Positions 48,859 through 59,033 are shown, counted from the first letter of the stretch. The stretch: 64,000 nucleotides of DNA from Acidimicrobiaceae bacterium (GCA_003152015.1 PLZF01000090.1:34133-98132); one strand, 5' to 3'. Notes: generated by a model from the letters alone, not told the origin. Program-made: numbers and translations.

Positions 48859-51392
48859 CGCTCTTCGAGTTCCTCGACAGTCATCAACACTGTTCGGGCC
48901 TTGGATCCCTCTGAAGGTCCCACCACGCCACCGCGCTCCATCAGATCCATCAGACGGCCGGCCCGGGCAAACCCCACCCGAAGTTTGCGCTGCAGCATCG
49001 AGGTGGACCCCAACTGGGACCTCACCACAAGATCCATCGCCTGAGCCAACAACTCCTCGTCATCGTCATCGGCACCCCGTTGGCCGGCCCGGCCGGTTCG
49101 GGCCACCTCGTCGATACCGGCCACCACTTCCATCGGCCGCTGACGCTTCCAGTGGGCGGCAACGGCCCGAACCTCGTCTGCTCCGACCCACGGGGCCTGG
49201 AGACGCTGTGGATTCGACGACGATGCGGTCACCAACAGCATGTCGCCCTTGCCGATGAGCCGCTCGGCCCCGGGTTGATCGAGGATCACTCGACTGTCGG
49301 CCAGCGACGACACCGAAAAAGCCATGCGAGATGGAATGTTGGCCTTGATCACTCCGGTGATCACATCAACCGACGGACGCTGGGTAGCCAGCACAAGATG
49401 GATCCCGACCGCCCGCGCCATCTGGGCGATCCGACACACCGAGTCCTCGACGTCCCGGGCGGCCACCATCATCAGGTCGTTCAGCTCATCCACCACTATG
49501 AGAATGAAGGGCAGCCTCTGGTAACGCCGCTCGTCTTCCTCGGGCGACTGCTCGGATTCGTCGTCGTCGGACCCAGTGCCGCGCATGCGGAGCCGGTAGG
49601 CCTCTTCGTGATCTTCGAGCTGGCCACTATCGACGGCAATGTTGTACCCGGTGATGTCGCGCATCCCCGCCTCGGCCAGGAGGTCGTAGCGGCGCTCCAT
49701 CTCCTTGACCGCCCAGGACAGGGCGTTGGCCGCCTTCTTCGGGTCCACCACCACCTGGGTCAGCAGATGGGGAAGGTCGTTGTACTGACCCAGCTCCACC
49801 CGTTTCGGGTCCACCAGCATCAGGCGCACCTGATCGGGAGTGGCCCGGATGAGGATGGAGGTGAGAATCGAGTTGATGCACGATGACTTGCCCGACCCGG
49901 TAGATCCCGAAACCAGCAGGTGGGGCATGTCAGCCAGGTTCACCATGTACGCATTGCCAGCGATATCGCGACCCAGCGCCACCTCCAACGGATGATGGGC
50001 CTTGGCGGCTTCGGGCGAGGCCAGGATGTCCCCCAACGCCACCAACTGGCGATGGCGATTGGGAACCTCTACACCGATGGCGGATTTGCCGGGGATGGGC
50101 GCAAGGATGCGCACGTCGGGTGAGGCCATGGCGTAGGCGATGTCCTTGGACAACGACGTCACCCGGGCCACTTTGACGCCGGTCCCGAGCTCGAGCTCGT
50201 AGCGGGTCACGGACGGCCCGACCGTGCGGCCTACCAGCCGGGTTTCGACGCCATGGGCGGCCAGCGCGTGCACCAGGGCGGTGCCGCCGGCATCCACTTC
50301 GCGCTCGTCGACAGCCTGTGGCTTCAACCTCTTCAGGAGGGTGGGCGGGGGTAGGCGCCAACCTCCGGCACCCGGACCCAGCTTCATCTCGAGCTGGGAG
50401 GCCTTGCCGGCCTTGGTGGCGGCCTCAGGAAGGGTCGCCACGTCCGGAGGCCCACCCGATCCGTCCATCGGGTCCAACACCGAATCGGCGGCCACCGGCA
50501 ACGCCACCTGGGGAACCACCGCCATCTCGGGGTCGGGGTTGCGAGCGGCATTCCCCTCGTTCACTTCTGCTTCGTCTCCACCGGATATCGCCCGGCCGAA
50601 GGGGTCGGTGGGTTGGTCATCATTTGCGTCGGTCTCGACACGACCCGATCTCCCCTCGGGGCCGCCCCGAGCCACATCGAATGCCCACCGGGCCGCCACC
50701 CTTACGCCGTGAGCGGCGGTTTTGACCGACACCCCGGTGAACAGCACCATGGCCACCACCATCACCGCTATCAACACGGTGGCGGCGCCGAAACCCCCGA
50801 GACCGGCCTGGAGGGGGTTGCCAATCACCGCACCGACCCAACCGCCGGCGGACGACAGGCTGGTCGTCGACGCCCCGAGCCTGGGTGATCCCCCTGCCAA
50901 CGCGGCCAAACCTGCTGTCGCCAACAGGGTGAGCGTCCCTCCGAGCACCGCTCGGCTGGGATCCCGACCCGGAACGGATTCTTCCGAGTTGCGGCCGGCA
51001 ATCAACCGGACACCGACCGCCACCGCCACCACCGGCACCAGAAATCTTCCCCACCCCAGGAGGTCACCGAGAACCTGTCTCGCCCCGTGGCCGACCGGGC
51101 CCAATGCATCGGCGTAAAGGGCCAGTACGCCGAGGAGGCCGGCCGTCACCAGCACCACCCCCCACACGTCGGCGGCGTGGGCGGCCACCACGTCCCACAT
51201 CCCCGCCGCCATCCCGTTCGGTAGTTGCCGGGATTGTCCGCGCCCAGTCCGCGCTCTTCCCCGACCCTTGCGCATGGATCTCTTCTTCGAGGCGGCTTTT
51301 GCTCCTGAACGGGAACGAGCCGGAACTGCGGCCTTGGCTCTCGACCGCGAGGCGCCGGATCGACCCGCCGGTCGCTTCGTAGCGGTCGTCAC
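48855..51392 (-). CDS. ftsK: FtsK/SpoIIIE family DNA translocase
   Basis: N-terminal TMs; LLVSGSTGSGKSSCINSILTSIL Walker A; C-terminal gamma winged helix STSMLQRKLRVGFARAGRLMDLMERGGVVGP. Confidence 0.96.
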   Translation of the reverse strand: MTTATKRPAGRSGASRSRAKAAVPARSRSGAKAASKKRSMRKGRGRARTGRGQSRQLPNGMAAGMWDVVAAHAADVWGVVLVTAGLLGVLALYADALGPVGHGARQVLGDLLGWGRFLVPVVAVAVGVRLIAGRNSEESVPGRDPSRAVLGGTLTLLATAGLAALAGGSPRLGASTTSLSSAGGWVGAVIGNPLQAGLGGFGAATVLIAVMVVAMVLFTGVSVKTAAHGVRVAARWAFDVARGGPEGRSGRVETDANDDQPTDPFGRAISGGDEAEVNEGNAARNPDPEMAVVPQVALPVAADSVLDPMDGSGGPPDVATLPEAATKAGKASQLEMKLGPGAGGWRLPPPTLLKRLKPQAVDEREVDAGGTALVHALAAHGVETRLVGRTVGPSVTRYELELGTGVKVARVTSLSKDIAYAMASPDVRILAPIPGKSAIGVEVPNRHRQLVALGDILASPEAAKAHHPLEVALGRDIAGNAYMVNLADMPHLLVSGSTGSGKSSCINSILTSILIRATPDQVRLMLVDPKRVELGQYNDLPHLLTQVVVDPKKAANALSWAVKEMERRYDLLAEAGMRDITGYNIAVDSGQLEDHEEAYRLRMRGTGSDDDESEQSPEEDERRYQRLPFILIVVDELNDLMMVAARDVEDSVCRIAQMARAVGIHLVLATQRPSVDVITGVIKANIPSRMAFSVSSLADSRVILDQPGAERLIGKGDMLLVTASSSNPQRLQAPWVGADEVRAVAAHWKRQRPMEVVAGIDEVARTGRAGQRGADDDDEELLAQAMDLVVRSQLGSTSMLQRKLRVGFARAGRLMDLMERGGVVGPSEGSKARTVLMTVEELEER

Positions 51393-51447
51393 AGTGAAAC
51401 CAGGTTACTCCGTGGGCTCTCCGACTACGGGGACTCCCCAGGAGTTG

Positions 51448-53277
51448 TCAGACAGTGACGATGACCGGGACGATCATCGGGCGCTGCTTGGTCCGGTTCC
51501 CGACCAACTGGCCGAGCGCCTTTCGTGCCACCCGGTTGAGCGATTCGTGGTCTTGACTTCCACCGGACAGAGCCTTCTCCAACGCCTTGGTTACTGCCAC
51601 TCGCGCCTCATCGAGCAGACGATCGGTGTCGTCGTCGTAGGCCCAGCCACGGGTGACTATCTGGGGGGCGCCGACGACTTCCCCCCGCTTCAGATCGATG
51701 GTGGCCACCGCCATCACCACGCCGTCTTCGGCCAGGACTTTCCTGTCGCGCAGAACTCCGTGGCCGATGTCACCCACCGAGCTTCCGTCGACGAAGAGAT
51801 ACCCCCCGGGAACGCTGCCGTCACGATGAAGACCCGATGCCTCGAGCTTCACCGCGTCTCCGTCCTCGCACAACAGGATCCGGTCCCCGCTGATCCCCAT
51901 CGAGTTGGCCAACCGCACATGGTTGGCCATGTGACGGTATTCGCCGTGCACCGGGATGAAAAACTCCGGTCGGGTCACCGACATCAGCATGGCCAGTTCC
52001 CCCTGGCGTGCGTGCCCACTCACGTGAACCGCTTCCACCCCCGAGTGGATGACCTCCACCCCCCGGCGATGAAGACTGTCAATGACCCGTCCCACCGACC
52101 ATTCATTTCCGGGAATCGGGTGGGCGCTGATCACCACCACGTCGTCCTCGCGGAGTGTGAAGAATCGGTTCTCGCCCACGGCCAACCGGGACAGGGCCGA
52201 CATCGGCTCACCCTGCGAGCCGGTGGAGATCACACACACCTGCCCCGGGGGCAGCGTGTCCACCCGCTCGATATCCACCAATGCACTGTCGGGGATCTCG
52301 AGAATGCCCAGCTGCCGGGCCAAGGCCACGTTTTTCTGCATCGAACGACCCAGGGTTGCCACTTTTCGTCCACCGGCGATGGCGGCGTCGGCCACCTGCT
52401 GGACCCGGTGGATGTGGCTGGCAAAGCAGGTCACGACGAATCGTCGGTCGGGACGGGCCAGGAACACCCGGCGCAGGGTGACCCCCACCGTGGTCTCCGA
52501 CGGTGTGAATCCCGGCTCTTCCGCGTTGGTCGAATCGCACAGCAACAAGCGGATACCCGGGTCGGAGGCCAACGCTCCCATCCTGGCCAAATCGGTGCGC
52601 CGGTCATCGACGGGATGGAGATCAATCTTGAAGTCCCCCGAGTGCAGGATCACACCCTGAGGAGTATGAAAGGCGGTGGCAAACGCCTGGGGCACCGAGT
52701 GGGTGACCGGTATGAATTCAACATCGCAGGGCCCGATTCGCCGACGCTCGCCGTCGCGGACAGGAATCCAGGTGACCTGACTGGCCAATCCGGCCTCGTC
52801 CACCCGGTTCCGGGCCAAACCCAGAGTGAGCTCGGAACCGTAGACGTCCACCGGAAAATCACGGAGCAGGAACGCCAGCCCGCCGGTGTGATCTTCGTGT
52901 CCGTGGGTCAGGATGACCGCGTCCACCCGATCGGCGTTCTCCCGCAGGTAGGTGAAGTCGGGAAGCACCAAATCGACGCCAGGCATGTCCGGGTCGGGGA
53001 ACATGATGCCCACGTCGAGGATGAGGATGCGACCGTCCACCTCGATACAGGCGCAGTTCCTCCCGATCTCACCGAGACCACCGAGGAACACGATACGGAC
53101 CGGAGCCGCTCCTTTGGAACCCACGGCGACATGTGCCGACGGGTTCGGGTGCGGTTGACGCTTTTTCTGATCGGTGCCCTTGGCCACGTTGTCCTTGCCG
53201 GGTGATCGCCGCCGGGCCGGATCCGCGCCTTTGTTCGCCTGTTTCTTGGACCTCTCGGTCCGACCCGGATCAGGCAA
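51448..53277 (-). CDS. rnj: Ribonuclease J
   Basis: VFLGGLGEIGRNCACIEVDGRILILDVGIMFPDPDMPGVDLVLPDF, LTHGHEDHTGGL, beta-CASP region. Confidence 0.96.
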   Translation of the reverse strand: MPDPGRTERSKKQANKGADPARRRSPGKDNVAKGTDQKKRQPHPNPSAHVAVGSKGAAPVRIVFLGGLGEIGRNCACIEVDGRILILDVGIMFPDPDMPGVDLVLPDFTYLRENADRVDAVILTHGHEDHTGGLAFLLRDFPVDVYGSELTLGLARNRVDEAGLASQVTWIPVRDGERRRIGPCDVEFIPVTHSVPQAFATAFHTPQGVILHSGDFKIDLHPVDDRRTDLARMGALASDPGIRLLLCDSTNAEEPGFTPSETTVGVTLRRVFLARPDRRFVVTCFASHIHRVQQVADAAIAGGRKVATLGRSMQKNVALARQLGILEIPDSALVDIERVDTLPPGQVCVISTGSQGEPMSALSRLAVGENRFFTLREDDVVVISAHPIPGNEWSVGRVIDSLHRRGVEVIHSGVEAVHVSGHARQGELAMLMSVTRPEFFIPVHGEYRHMANHVRLANSMGISGDRILLCEDGDAVKLEASGLHRDGSVPGGYLFVDGSSVGDIGHGVLRDRKVLAEDGVVMAVATIDLKRGEVVGAPQIVTRGWAYDDDTDRLLDEARVAVTKALEKALSGGSQDHESLNRVARKALGQLVGNRTKQRPMIVPVIVTV

Positions 53278-54178
53278 CCGATTGACGATTCAGTGAGGGT
53301 TGGTGCAGGCGCTCGATGACGCCGCGCGCGTCGGCCACCAGAGACTCGGGCGCCTCGGGATGAGGGAGACGACACTGACCGGCCGGAAGGCCCAGCGCTC
53401 GGCAGGCAGCTTTGGTCGGGACCGGATTGGGGAACAGGTCTGAGCTCTCGAAGTCATACGATTCCGCCAGACGGTGGTTGGCCAACTGTGCCCCCCGAAG
53501 GTCTCCGGCATTGAATGATGAGACCATCTCGGCCATTGCCTCCCCCGCCCAGTGGGAGGCCACGCTGACGATCCCCACCCCTCCTACCGCCAGAAACGGG
53601 AGGGTGAGCGAGTCGTCCCCTGAATACACCTCGAACTGCTCGGGGGTCTGGGCCACCACCCGGGCGGCCCCGGCCACGTCGCCGGTGGCATCCTTCACAC
53701 CGACGATGTTGGGGACCTCAGAGGCCAACGTGGTGAGCAGATCCGATCCGATGCGGCGACCGGTACGGATCGGAATGTCGTAAAGGAGCACCGGAAGGTC
53801 GGTGGCCGCCGCCACCGCCCGGAAGTGGGCCGACAGCCCCGCTGAAGACGGCCGGTTGTAGTACGGAGTGACGATGAGGACCGCGTCCACGCCGATGTCC
53901 GCCACCGAACGGGTGAACGTCACCGAGTGGGCGGTGTCGTTACTGCCCGTGGCAGCAATCACCGGAACGGTCACCGCCTCGGCCACGGCCCGGAACAGAT
54001 CGAGCGCCTCGCCATCGGTCAGCACCGGACCTTCGCCGGTGGTGCCGGCCAGCACCAAGCCGTCAGACCCAGTGGCGATCAGGTGCCGGGCCAGGACGAC
54101 GGCACCGTCCACATCGAGCCCACCATGGTCATCGAAGGGAGTGACCATGGCTGTCACCACCGAGCCGAAACGCGCCAT
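53270..54178 (-). CDS. dapA: 4-hydroxy-tetrahydrodipicolinate synthase
   Basis: GTTGEGPVLTDGE, TPYYNRPSSAGLSAHFRAVA, PVLLYDIPIRTG, GVKDATGD. Confidence 0.96.
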   Translation of the reverse strand: MARFGSVVTAMVTPFDDHGGLDVDGAVVLARHLIATGSDGLVLAGTTGEGPVLTDGEALDLFRAVAEAVTVPVIAATGSNDTAHSVTFTRSVADIGVDAVLIVTPYYNRPSSAGLSAHFRAVAAATDLPVLLYDIPIRTGRRIGSDLLTTLASEVPNIVGVKDATGDVAGAARVVAQTPEQFEVYSGDDSLTLPFLAVGGVGIVSVASHWAGEAMAEMVSSFNAGDLRGAQLANHRLAESYDFESSDLFPNPVPTKAACRALGLPAGQCRLPHPEAPESLVADARGVIERLHQPSLNRQSVA

Positions 54179-54283
54179 TGTCTCAGCCCCTTGTCAGGTG
54201 TATCTGCGGAGTTGGCGCCACGGTGAGGCAGGCTACCAGCAGGGACGGACGCCACCGGTCCCTGCTGATAACCATGGGCGACG

Positions 54284-55417
54284 TTACGAGGCCACCTGGT
54301 CCTGGGAAGGCACCGCGGCAAAGGAGTCGTACTCCTCGCCAGTGTCTTCCCACGATTCAAACTCGATCACACCCAGTTCGGTGAATTTGGTCCGCAGCCA
54401 GCCGTCGGCGGCGTCGAGGAGACCGAGCTTGCGACAGTTGGGAACGATTTTCGAGAAGAGGAGGGCCTGAAACTGAGCCCGCTCGGGAGCCTGCTGGATC
54501 AGCGGCACGATGGCTTTGGGGTCGATGCCCATACGGTCCCACACCTCTTGCTGGAGGAAGCGGTCACGCATGCGCACCGCGGCCTCGAAGGCGAACTCCT
54601 GGCGCTCACGCAGCTCGGCCGCGTTGAGGCCCTGGTAGTACTCCTGAAGGCTGAGCACACCGAAGGCGACGTGGCGGGCCTCGTCAGCCATCACGTAGCG
54701 CAGAAGTTGCTTCAAGAGAGGATCCCCGGTCAACTGGGCCATGAACCCGAAGGCGGCCAACGCCAATCCCTCCACCATGATCTGCATGCCGAGGTAGGTC
54801 ATATCCCACCGTGAATCAGCGATGATGTCGTCGAGGAGCATCCGCAGATGGGCGTTGATCGGGTAGTGACCCGAGCACTTGTCGTCGAGGTACTTGGCAA
54901 ATACCTCCACATGCCGGGCCTCATCCATCACCTGGGTGGCGGCGTAGTACTTGGCATCGATCCATGGGACGGACTCCACGATCTTGGCCGTGCACACCAG
55001 CGCACCCTGCTCCCCGTGGAGGAACTGGGACAAGGTCCAGTTCTGGCTCTCCACCCCGAACTGGATCCACTCCTTCTCCGACCATTTCTCAGCAGGAGTA
55101 CCGGTAAGGTCGACTCCGGCGGTAAACCCTCCGGTGGCCATGGCGTTTTCGACGATCAGCTTCTCTTGATCGACATCGGTGTCCCAGGGCAGATCGGTCT
55201 GACCATTCCACTGGGCCTTCTTGGCTTTCTCGTAGAGCTTGTCGAGTTTGGGTCGGGTTCCCTTTTCATAGTCCCACGTGAAGATGGTGTCGTAGTCGGA
55301 GTGCACTGTGTGTCTACCATCGGCTTCTTCAGTGCCGACCACAGACAAAATCGCCTCGAAGTCGTCGATGTCCTCTCGGCCGATGATGTCATTGGTGCTG
55401 TTCATATCGATGCTCAT
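54284..55417 (-). CDS. Ferritin-like diiron carboxylate protein
   Basis: Two ExxH half-sites: HGEQGALVCTAKIVESVPWIDAKYYAATQVMDEARHVEVFAKYL and VEGLALAAFGF...LLRYVMADEARHVAFGVLSL. Confidence 0.82.
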   Translation of the reverse strand: MSIDMNSTNDIIGREDIDDFEAILSVVGTEEADGRHTVHSDYDTIFTWDYEKGTRPKLDKLYEKAKKAQWNGQTDLPWDTDVDQEKLIVENAMATGGFTAGVDLTGTPAEKWSEKEWIQFGVESQNWTLSQFLHGEQGALVCTAKIVESVPWIDAKYYAATQVMDEARHVEVFAKYLDDKCSGHYPINAHLRMLLDDIIADSRWDMTYLGMQIMVEGLALAAFGFMAQLTGDPLLKQLLRYVMADEARHVAFGVLSLQEYYQGLNAAELRERQEFAFEAAVRMRDRFLQQEVWDRMGIDPKAIVPLIQQAPERAQFQALLFSKIVPNCRKLGLLDAADGWLRTKFTELGVIEFESWEDTGEEYDSFAAVPSQDQVAS

Positions 55418-56217
55418 TGCACGTCCCCCTCGGAATGTGTGGTGGTAGTTGGGTAGGTCTGGAGATAATCGACTTGGTGGACCCTGCCGGCGTGCTTGGC
55501 CCGATCGGCGGCAATGGGAACGAGGTCAACCGGTTGGGACCGGTCAGGGGCGCGGAGCGCCCTGATCCCGGGGAGCACGAATGTGCCAACCAGGTGGCGG
55601 GCCCGGGCCGGGTCAGTGAGGTCCATCTCACTCGTCGGGGCAATGCAGTAGGAGAGCACAATCCGGGTCGCCCACTCCGCCACCCGGGCGGCTTCCTCGG
55701 GATCCATCCATCGGATGAGGAATGGGGAGATGAAACGGCTGGCCGTGGCCAGAAGACGGTTCGACTCGTCGAATGCCAGTCGGCCGAGCACCACGTCTGG
55801 TTCATGGGCGATCATGTAGGTGAGGGCCGGATGTCGGGTAATCCGGGTCACCGCTTCGACGATACCGATCACCAGCACATCGGAAAGCTCTTCGGCCGCC
55901 CCCATCCGGGCACCGAGGGCGGAGAACAACCGGGCCATCTCGGTTTCGGCCACCGCGCCCAGCAGTTCGTCTTTGCCCCCGGGGAATACCCGGTAGACGG
56001 TGGCTCTCGACACGCCGGCACCGTGGGCCACATCGTCAACAGTGGTCTTGGCCGTGCCCTGCCTGGCTATGCAGTCCAGGGCCGCGTCAACGAGTCGGAT
56101 CCGATGGGGAGAGACCCGATCGGGCACGTCGGTAGGCGCCGATGCATTCGGTGCCATGGCGGCACCAAGCCGTAGATCCCCCTGCACGACTCGAAGCCGT
56201 GCCCCCTGTCCCGCCAT
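55414..56217 (-). CDS. TetR family transcriptional regulator
   Basis: IRLVDAALDCIARQGTAKTTVDDVAHGAGVSRATVYRVFPGGKDELL HTH. Confidence 0.93.
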   Translation of the reverse strand: MAGQGARLRVVQGDLRLGAAMAPNASAPTDVPDRVSPHRIRLVDAALDCIARQGTAKTTVDDVAHGAGVSRATVYRVFPGGKDELLGAVAETEMARLFSALGARMGAAEELSDVLVIGIVEAVTRITRHPALTYMIAHEPDVVLGRLAFDESNRLLATASRFISPFLIRWMDPEEAARVAEWATRIVLSYCIAPTSEMDLTDPARARHLVGTFVLPGIRALRAPDRSQPVDLVPIAADRAKHAGRVHQVDYLQTYPTTTTHSEGDVQ

Positions 56218-56224
56218 GTTTGGA

Positions 56225-56254
56225 ACAATAGGTCGATATTTGTCTCATTGTCAA
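56225..56254 (-). promoter_or_regulatory. Putative promoter TTGACA-N18-TATTGT for the downstream TetR/diiron operon
   Basis: Minus strand -35 TTGACA at 56254-56249, -10 TATTGT at 56230-56225; ATG begins at 56217. Confidence 0.6.
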
Positions 56255-56269
56255 GGATTGCCCCCGGGC

Positions 56270-56857
56270 TCAGTCGGGCCGCTTTCCGGGCTCGGGTCCG
56301 ACCACCACGCCGGCCAGTAGCTCGCCACGGACCAACTCAGACACCTGAGCCGGATCGTCGAGATCCCATCGACCGGGTGATCCCATGTAGGAGAGCACCA
56401 TTCGAGCCAGAAAGTCGCCGGCTTCATCAGGGTCCACTCCCGGCGCCAAACCGTGCTGATGGAGGTACGGGACCAGAAAGCCTGCAATGGCGTCCCGGAT
56501 CCGATTGCTCTCCACCGTGATGGTGGGAAGGAGCGTCTCCGGCTCGGTCTGCATGACCCGTTGCAACACCTCATGCTCCTGAATCGACCGATGGGCAAAG
56601 GAGATGCCCCGCTCCATCACCGCTTCAAGGCTCTCGGCCCCTCGCACCTCGTCATAGAGGCGACCAAAAAAGGCGAAGAGCTCCCACACCACGACGTCAT
56701 GGATCAGCTCGTCACGGCCCCCAGGGAAGTGCCGGTAGACGGTGGCCCGTGATACCGCGGCTTCGCGGGCCGCATCTTCCACTGTGGTTTTGGCCACACC
56801 CCACCTGGCCACGCAAGCGTAGGTGGCCTCGATGATCCGCTGGCGGGTGTCCTCCAT
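56270..56857 (-). CDS. TetR family transcriptional regulator (paralogue of the neighbour)
   Basis: RQRIIEATYACVARWGVAKTTVEDAAREAAVSRATVYRHFPGGRDELI HTH. Confidence 0.93.
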   Translation of the reverse strand: MEDTRQRIIEATYACVARWGVAKTTVEDAAREAAVSRATVYRHFPGGRDELIHDVVVWELFAFFGRLYDEVRGAESLEAVMERGISFAHRSIQEHEVLQRVMQTEPETLLPTITVESNRIRDAIAGFLVPYLHQHGLAPGVDPDEAGDFLARMVLSYMGSPGRWDLDDPAQVSELVRGELLAGVVVGPEPGKRPD

Positions 56858-56872
56858 CGATAGCCGGTTGAT

Positions 56873-57697
56873 TCAGAACCCGAGAAGAGGATCGAGCCCC
56901 AGGGTCAGCCCGGGTCGGGTCGTCACCGCTCTGATGGCGAGGACCACCCCGGCCATAAAGGAAGTCCGGTCATAGGAGTCGTGCCGGATGGTCAAGCCCT
57001 GGCCGACCGCACCGAACATGACCTCTTGGTGAGCAATCAGGCCGGTCAGACGCACCGAATGCATCCGTATCCCCCCCGGGCCCGCGCCTCCCCGGGCACC
57101 CTCGACCATCACCGTGGTGGTCCGGTCACCGGCAAACTCGTCGACCCCAGCGGCCACCCGAGCTGCCGCCATGCGCTCTGCCGTCCGCATGGATGTCCCC
57201 GACGGGGCATCGAGCTTCCCATCGTGATGGAGCTCGACAATCTCGGCTCCTTCGAACCACGGCGCGGCCATTGCCGCGAACCGCATCATCAGCACCGCTC
57301 CAATGGCGAAATTGGCGGCGACTATGCAGTTGGGTGCTCCCCGCTCCGGACCGGCGAACAGGCGCTCCAGTGTGGTGATGTCCTCGTCGTTGAACCCGGT
57401 GGTACCGACCACCGCATGGATCCCGGCCTCCGCGCACCACGCCAGCGTGTCTCTCGCCGCGTCCGCCCGGGTGAAGTCGACCACCACCTCGACACCGGCA
57501 TCTACCAGCACCCCGAGATCTCTTTCGATCGAGAGTCCCCCGGCGTCTTCCCCGGTGAGCTGGCGCAGGTCGATCCCGGCCAGTTGGGGGTCGACGGCCG
57601 CCACCAGCTCGAGCTCCCGGTCGGCACCCACTGTGCGGCACACCTCTCGGCCCATTTTCCCCCCGGCTCCGACCACTCCGACTCGCATAGCTACCAA
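56873..57697 (-). CDS. dapB: 4-hydroxy-tetrahydrodipicolinate reductase
   Basis: VGVVGAGGKMGREVCR, VVDFTRADAARDTLAWC, VVGTTGFND, ELHHDGKLDAPSGTSMRTAE. Confidence 0.96.
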   Translation of the reverse strand: MVAMRVGVVGAGGKMGREVCRTVGADRELELVAAVDPQLAGIDLRQLTGEDAGGLSIERDLGVLVDAGVEVVVDFTRADAARDTLAWCAEAGIHAVVGTTGFNDEDITTLERLFAGPERGAPNCIVAANFAIGAVLMMRFAAMAAPWFEGAEIVELHHDGKLDAPSGTSMRTAERMAAARVAAGVDEFAGDRTTTVMVEGARGGAGPGGIRMHSVRLTGLIAHQEVMFGAVGQGLTIRHDSYDRTSFMAGVVLAIRAVTTRPGLTLGLDPLLGF

Positions 57698-57746
57698 CCC
57701 TATCGTCGGCGGTCGTGGTGTCCCTGAGGCGAGGTGCGATCCAGCC

Positions 57747-59003
57747 TCAGCGCACGCCGAGCGTGTCGGTGTCGAAGTCCGACTCGTCGAAAGGCCCCAC
57801 TACCGACAGGGTCCGGGGTGCTGCCACCAACTCGGTGGCGGCGGCGTGTACGTCGGCGAGCGTGACCGCCTCTACCCGGGCCAACACCTCGTCGATATCG
57901 AGCACCTCTCCGTGAAGCAACAGACCCGCCCCGATCCGGCCCATTCGAGCCCCGGAGTCCTCGCAGGCCAAGATGGTCTCGGCCCGGAGATTGCCTTTGG
58001 CCACCGCCAGTTCACGTTCGGTGATGCCATCCGCTCCCAGTGCCTCGAGTTCGCCGGCCACGATTTTCAACACCTCGGAAACATGGTCCGGTGAGGTACC
58101 CATCCCCACGCTGACCGCCCCGGCGTCGTGATAGGCAACCCGTTCCGACCAGACCGAGTAAGCCAAGCCACGCCGCTCCCGGATCTCCTGGAAGAGCCGG
58201 CTCGACAGACCGCCACCCAGGACGTGATTGAGGATGGCAAGGGCATAGCGGCGCGGATCGAACCGATCGACCGAGCGCATCCCTAGGATGAGGTGGGTCT
58301 GCTCGGTACCGCGTCTGATCACTTGCAAGGGAATGACAGTGTCGCCCGGGGCGGACCGCTCCGGAGACGACCCCCCTGACGATCCGGTGAACCGGGCGTC
58401 GAGACCTGCGACCACATCGTCGTGCTCGAGATCACCGGCAATGGCTGCCACCATGTTCTTGGGTCGGTAGTGCAGAGCAAAGAATTCGCGGATCTGGGCG
58501 ACGGTCATCGCCTCGATCGACTCGTGGGTACCGAGCACTTCGCGGCCCAAGGCGTGATCAGGGAACAAGCTGGCTGAGCTCTGTTCCGCGGCCAGGTCGG
58601 AAGGCTCATCGGCATGCATGAGGATCTCGTCGAGGATGACCGACCTCTCGGCATCGAGATCGGAATCTCGCAAGGCCGGTCGCCACATGATGTCGGAGAG
58701 GATGTCGAGCCCCAATGGCAGGTGCTCGGCCAACAAGCGGATGTAGAAGGAGGTGTACTCCTTGGTGGTGAATGCGTTGAAGTCGCCTCCGACCTCATCG
58801 ACCGCCTCGGCGATGGCCGCGGCCGGCCGGTCCTCAGTGCCTTTGAAGAGGAGATGCTCCAGAACGTGGGAGGTACCGGCTCGATCGACGGTTTCGTCGC
58901 GCGAGCCGGTACCCACCCAGAATCCGATGCACACCGATCGCGCATCAGCCATCCGCTCGGTGGCCAGCGCCACACCCGACGACAGCATGTCGGTACGGAT
59001 CAT
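57747..59003 (-). CDS. M16 family metallopeptidase
   Basis: GTSHVLEHLLFKGTEDR inverted zinc motif (HxxEH), GGDFNAFTTKEYTSFY. Confidence 0.94.
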   Translation of the reverse strand: MIRTDMLSSGVALATERMADARSVCIGFWVGTGSRDETVDRAGTSHVLEHLLFKGTEDRPAAAIAEAVDEVGGDFNAFTTKEYTSFYIRLLAEHLPLGLDILSDIMWRPALRDSDLDAERSVILDEILMHADEPSDLAAEQSSASLFPDHALGREVLGTHESIEAMTVAQIREFFALHYRPKNMVAAIAGDLEHDDVVAGLDARFTGSSGGSSPERSAPGDTVIPLQVIRRGTEQTHLILGMRSVDRFDPRRYALAILNHVLGGGLSSRLFQEIRERRGLAYSVWSERVAYHDAGAVSVGMGTSPDHVSEVLKIVAGELEALGADGITERELAVAKGNLRAETILACEDSGARMGRIGAGLLLHGEVLDIDEVLARVEAVTLADVHAAATELVAAPRTLSVVGPFDESDFDTDTLGVR

Positions 59004-59033
59004 GAGTCGACAGTCCCGGTCAACCTGGCCGAA

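Noticed and set aside
51268-53205. 645-aa plus-strand ORF opposite RNase J
   Set aside because: Antisense shadow ORF; RNase J on the minus strand is unambiguous.
54284-56857. Genomic island or prophage between dapA and dapB
   Set aside because: No integrase, tRNA site, direct repeats or composition break visible; three ordinary chromosomal-type genes.
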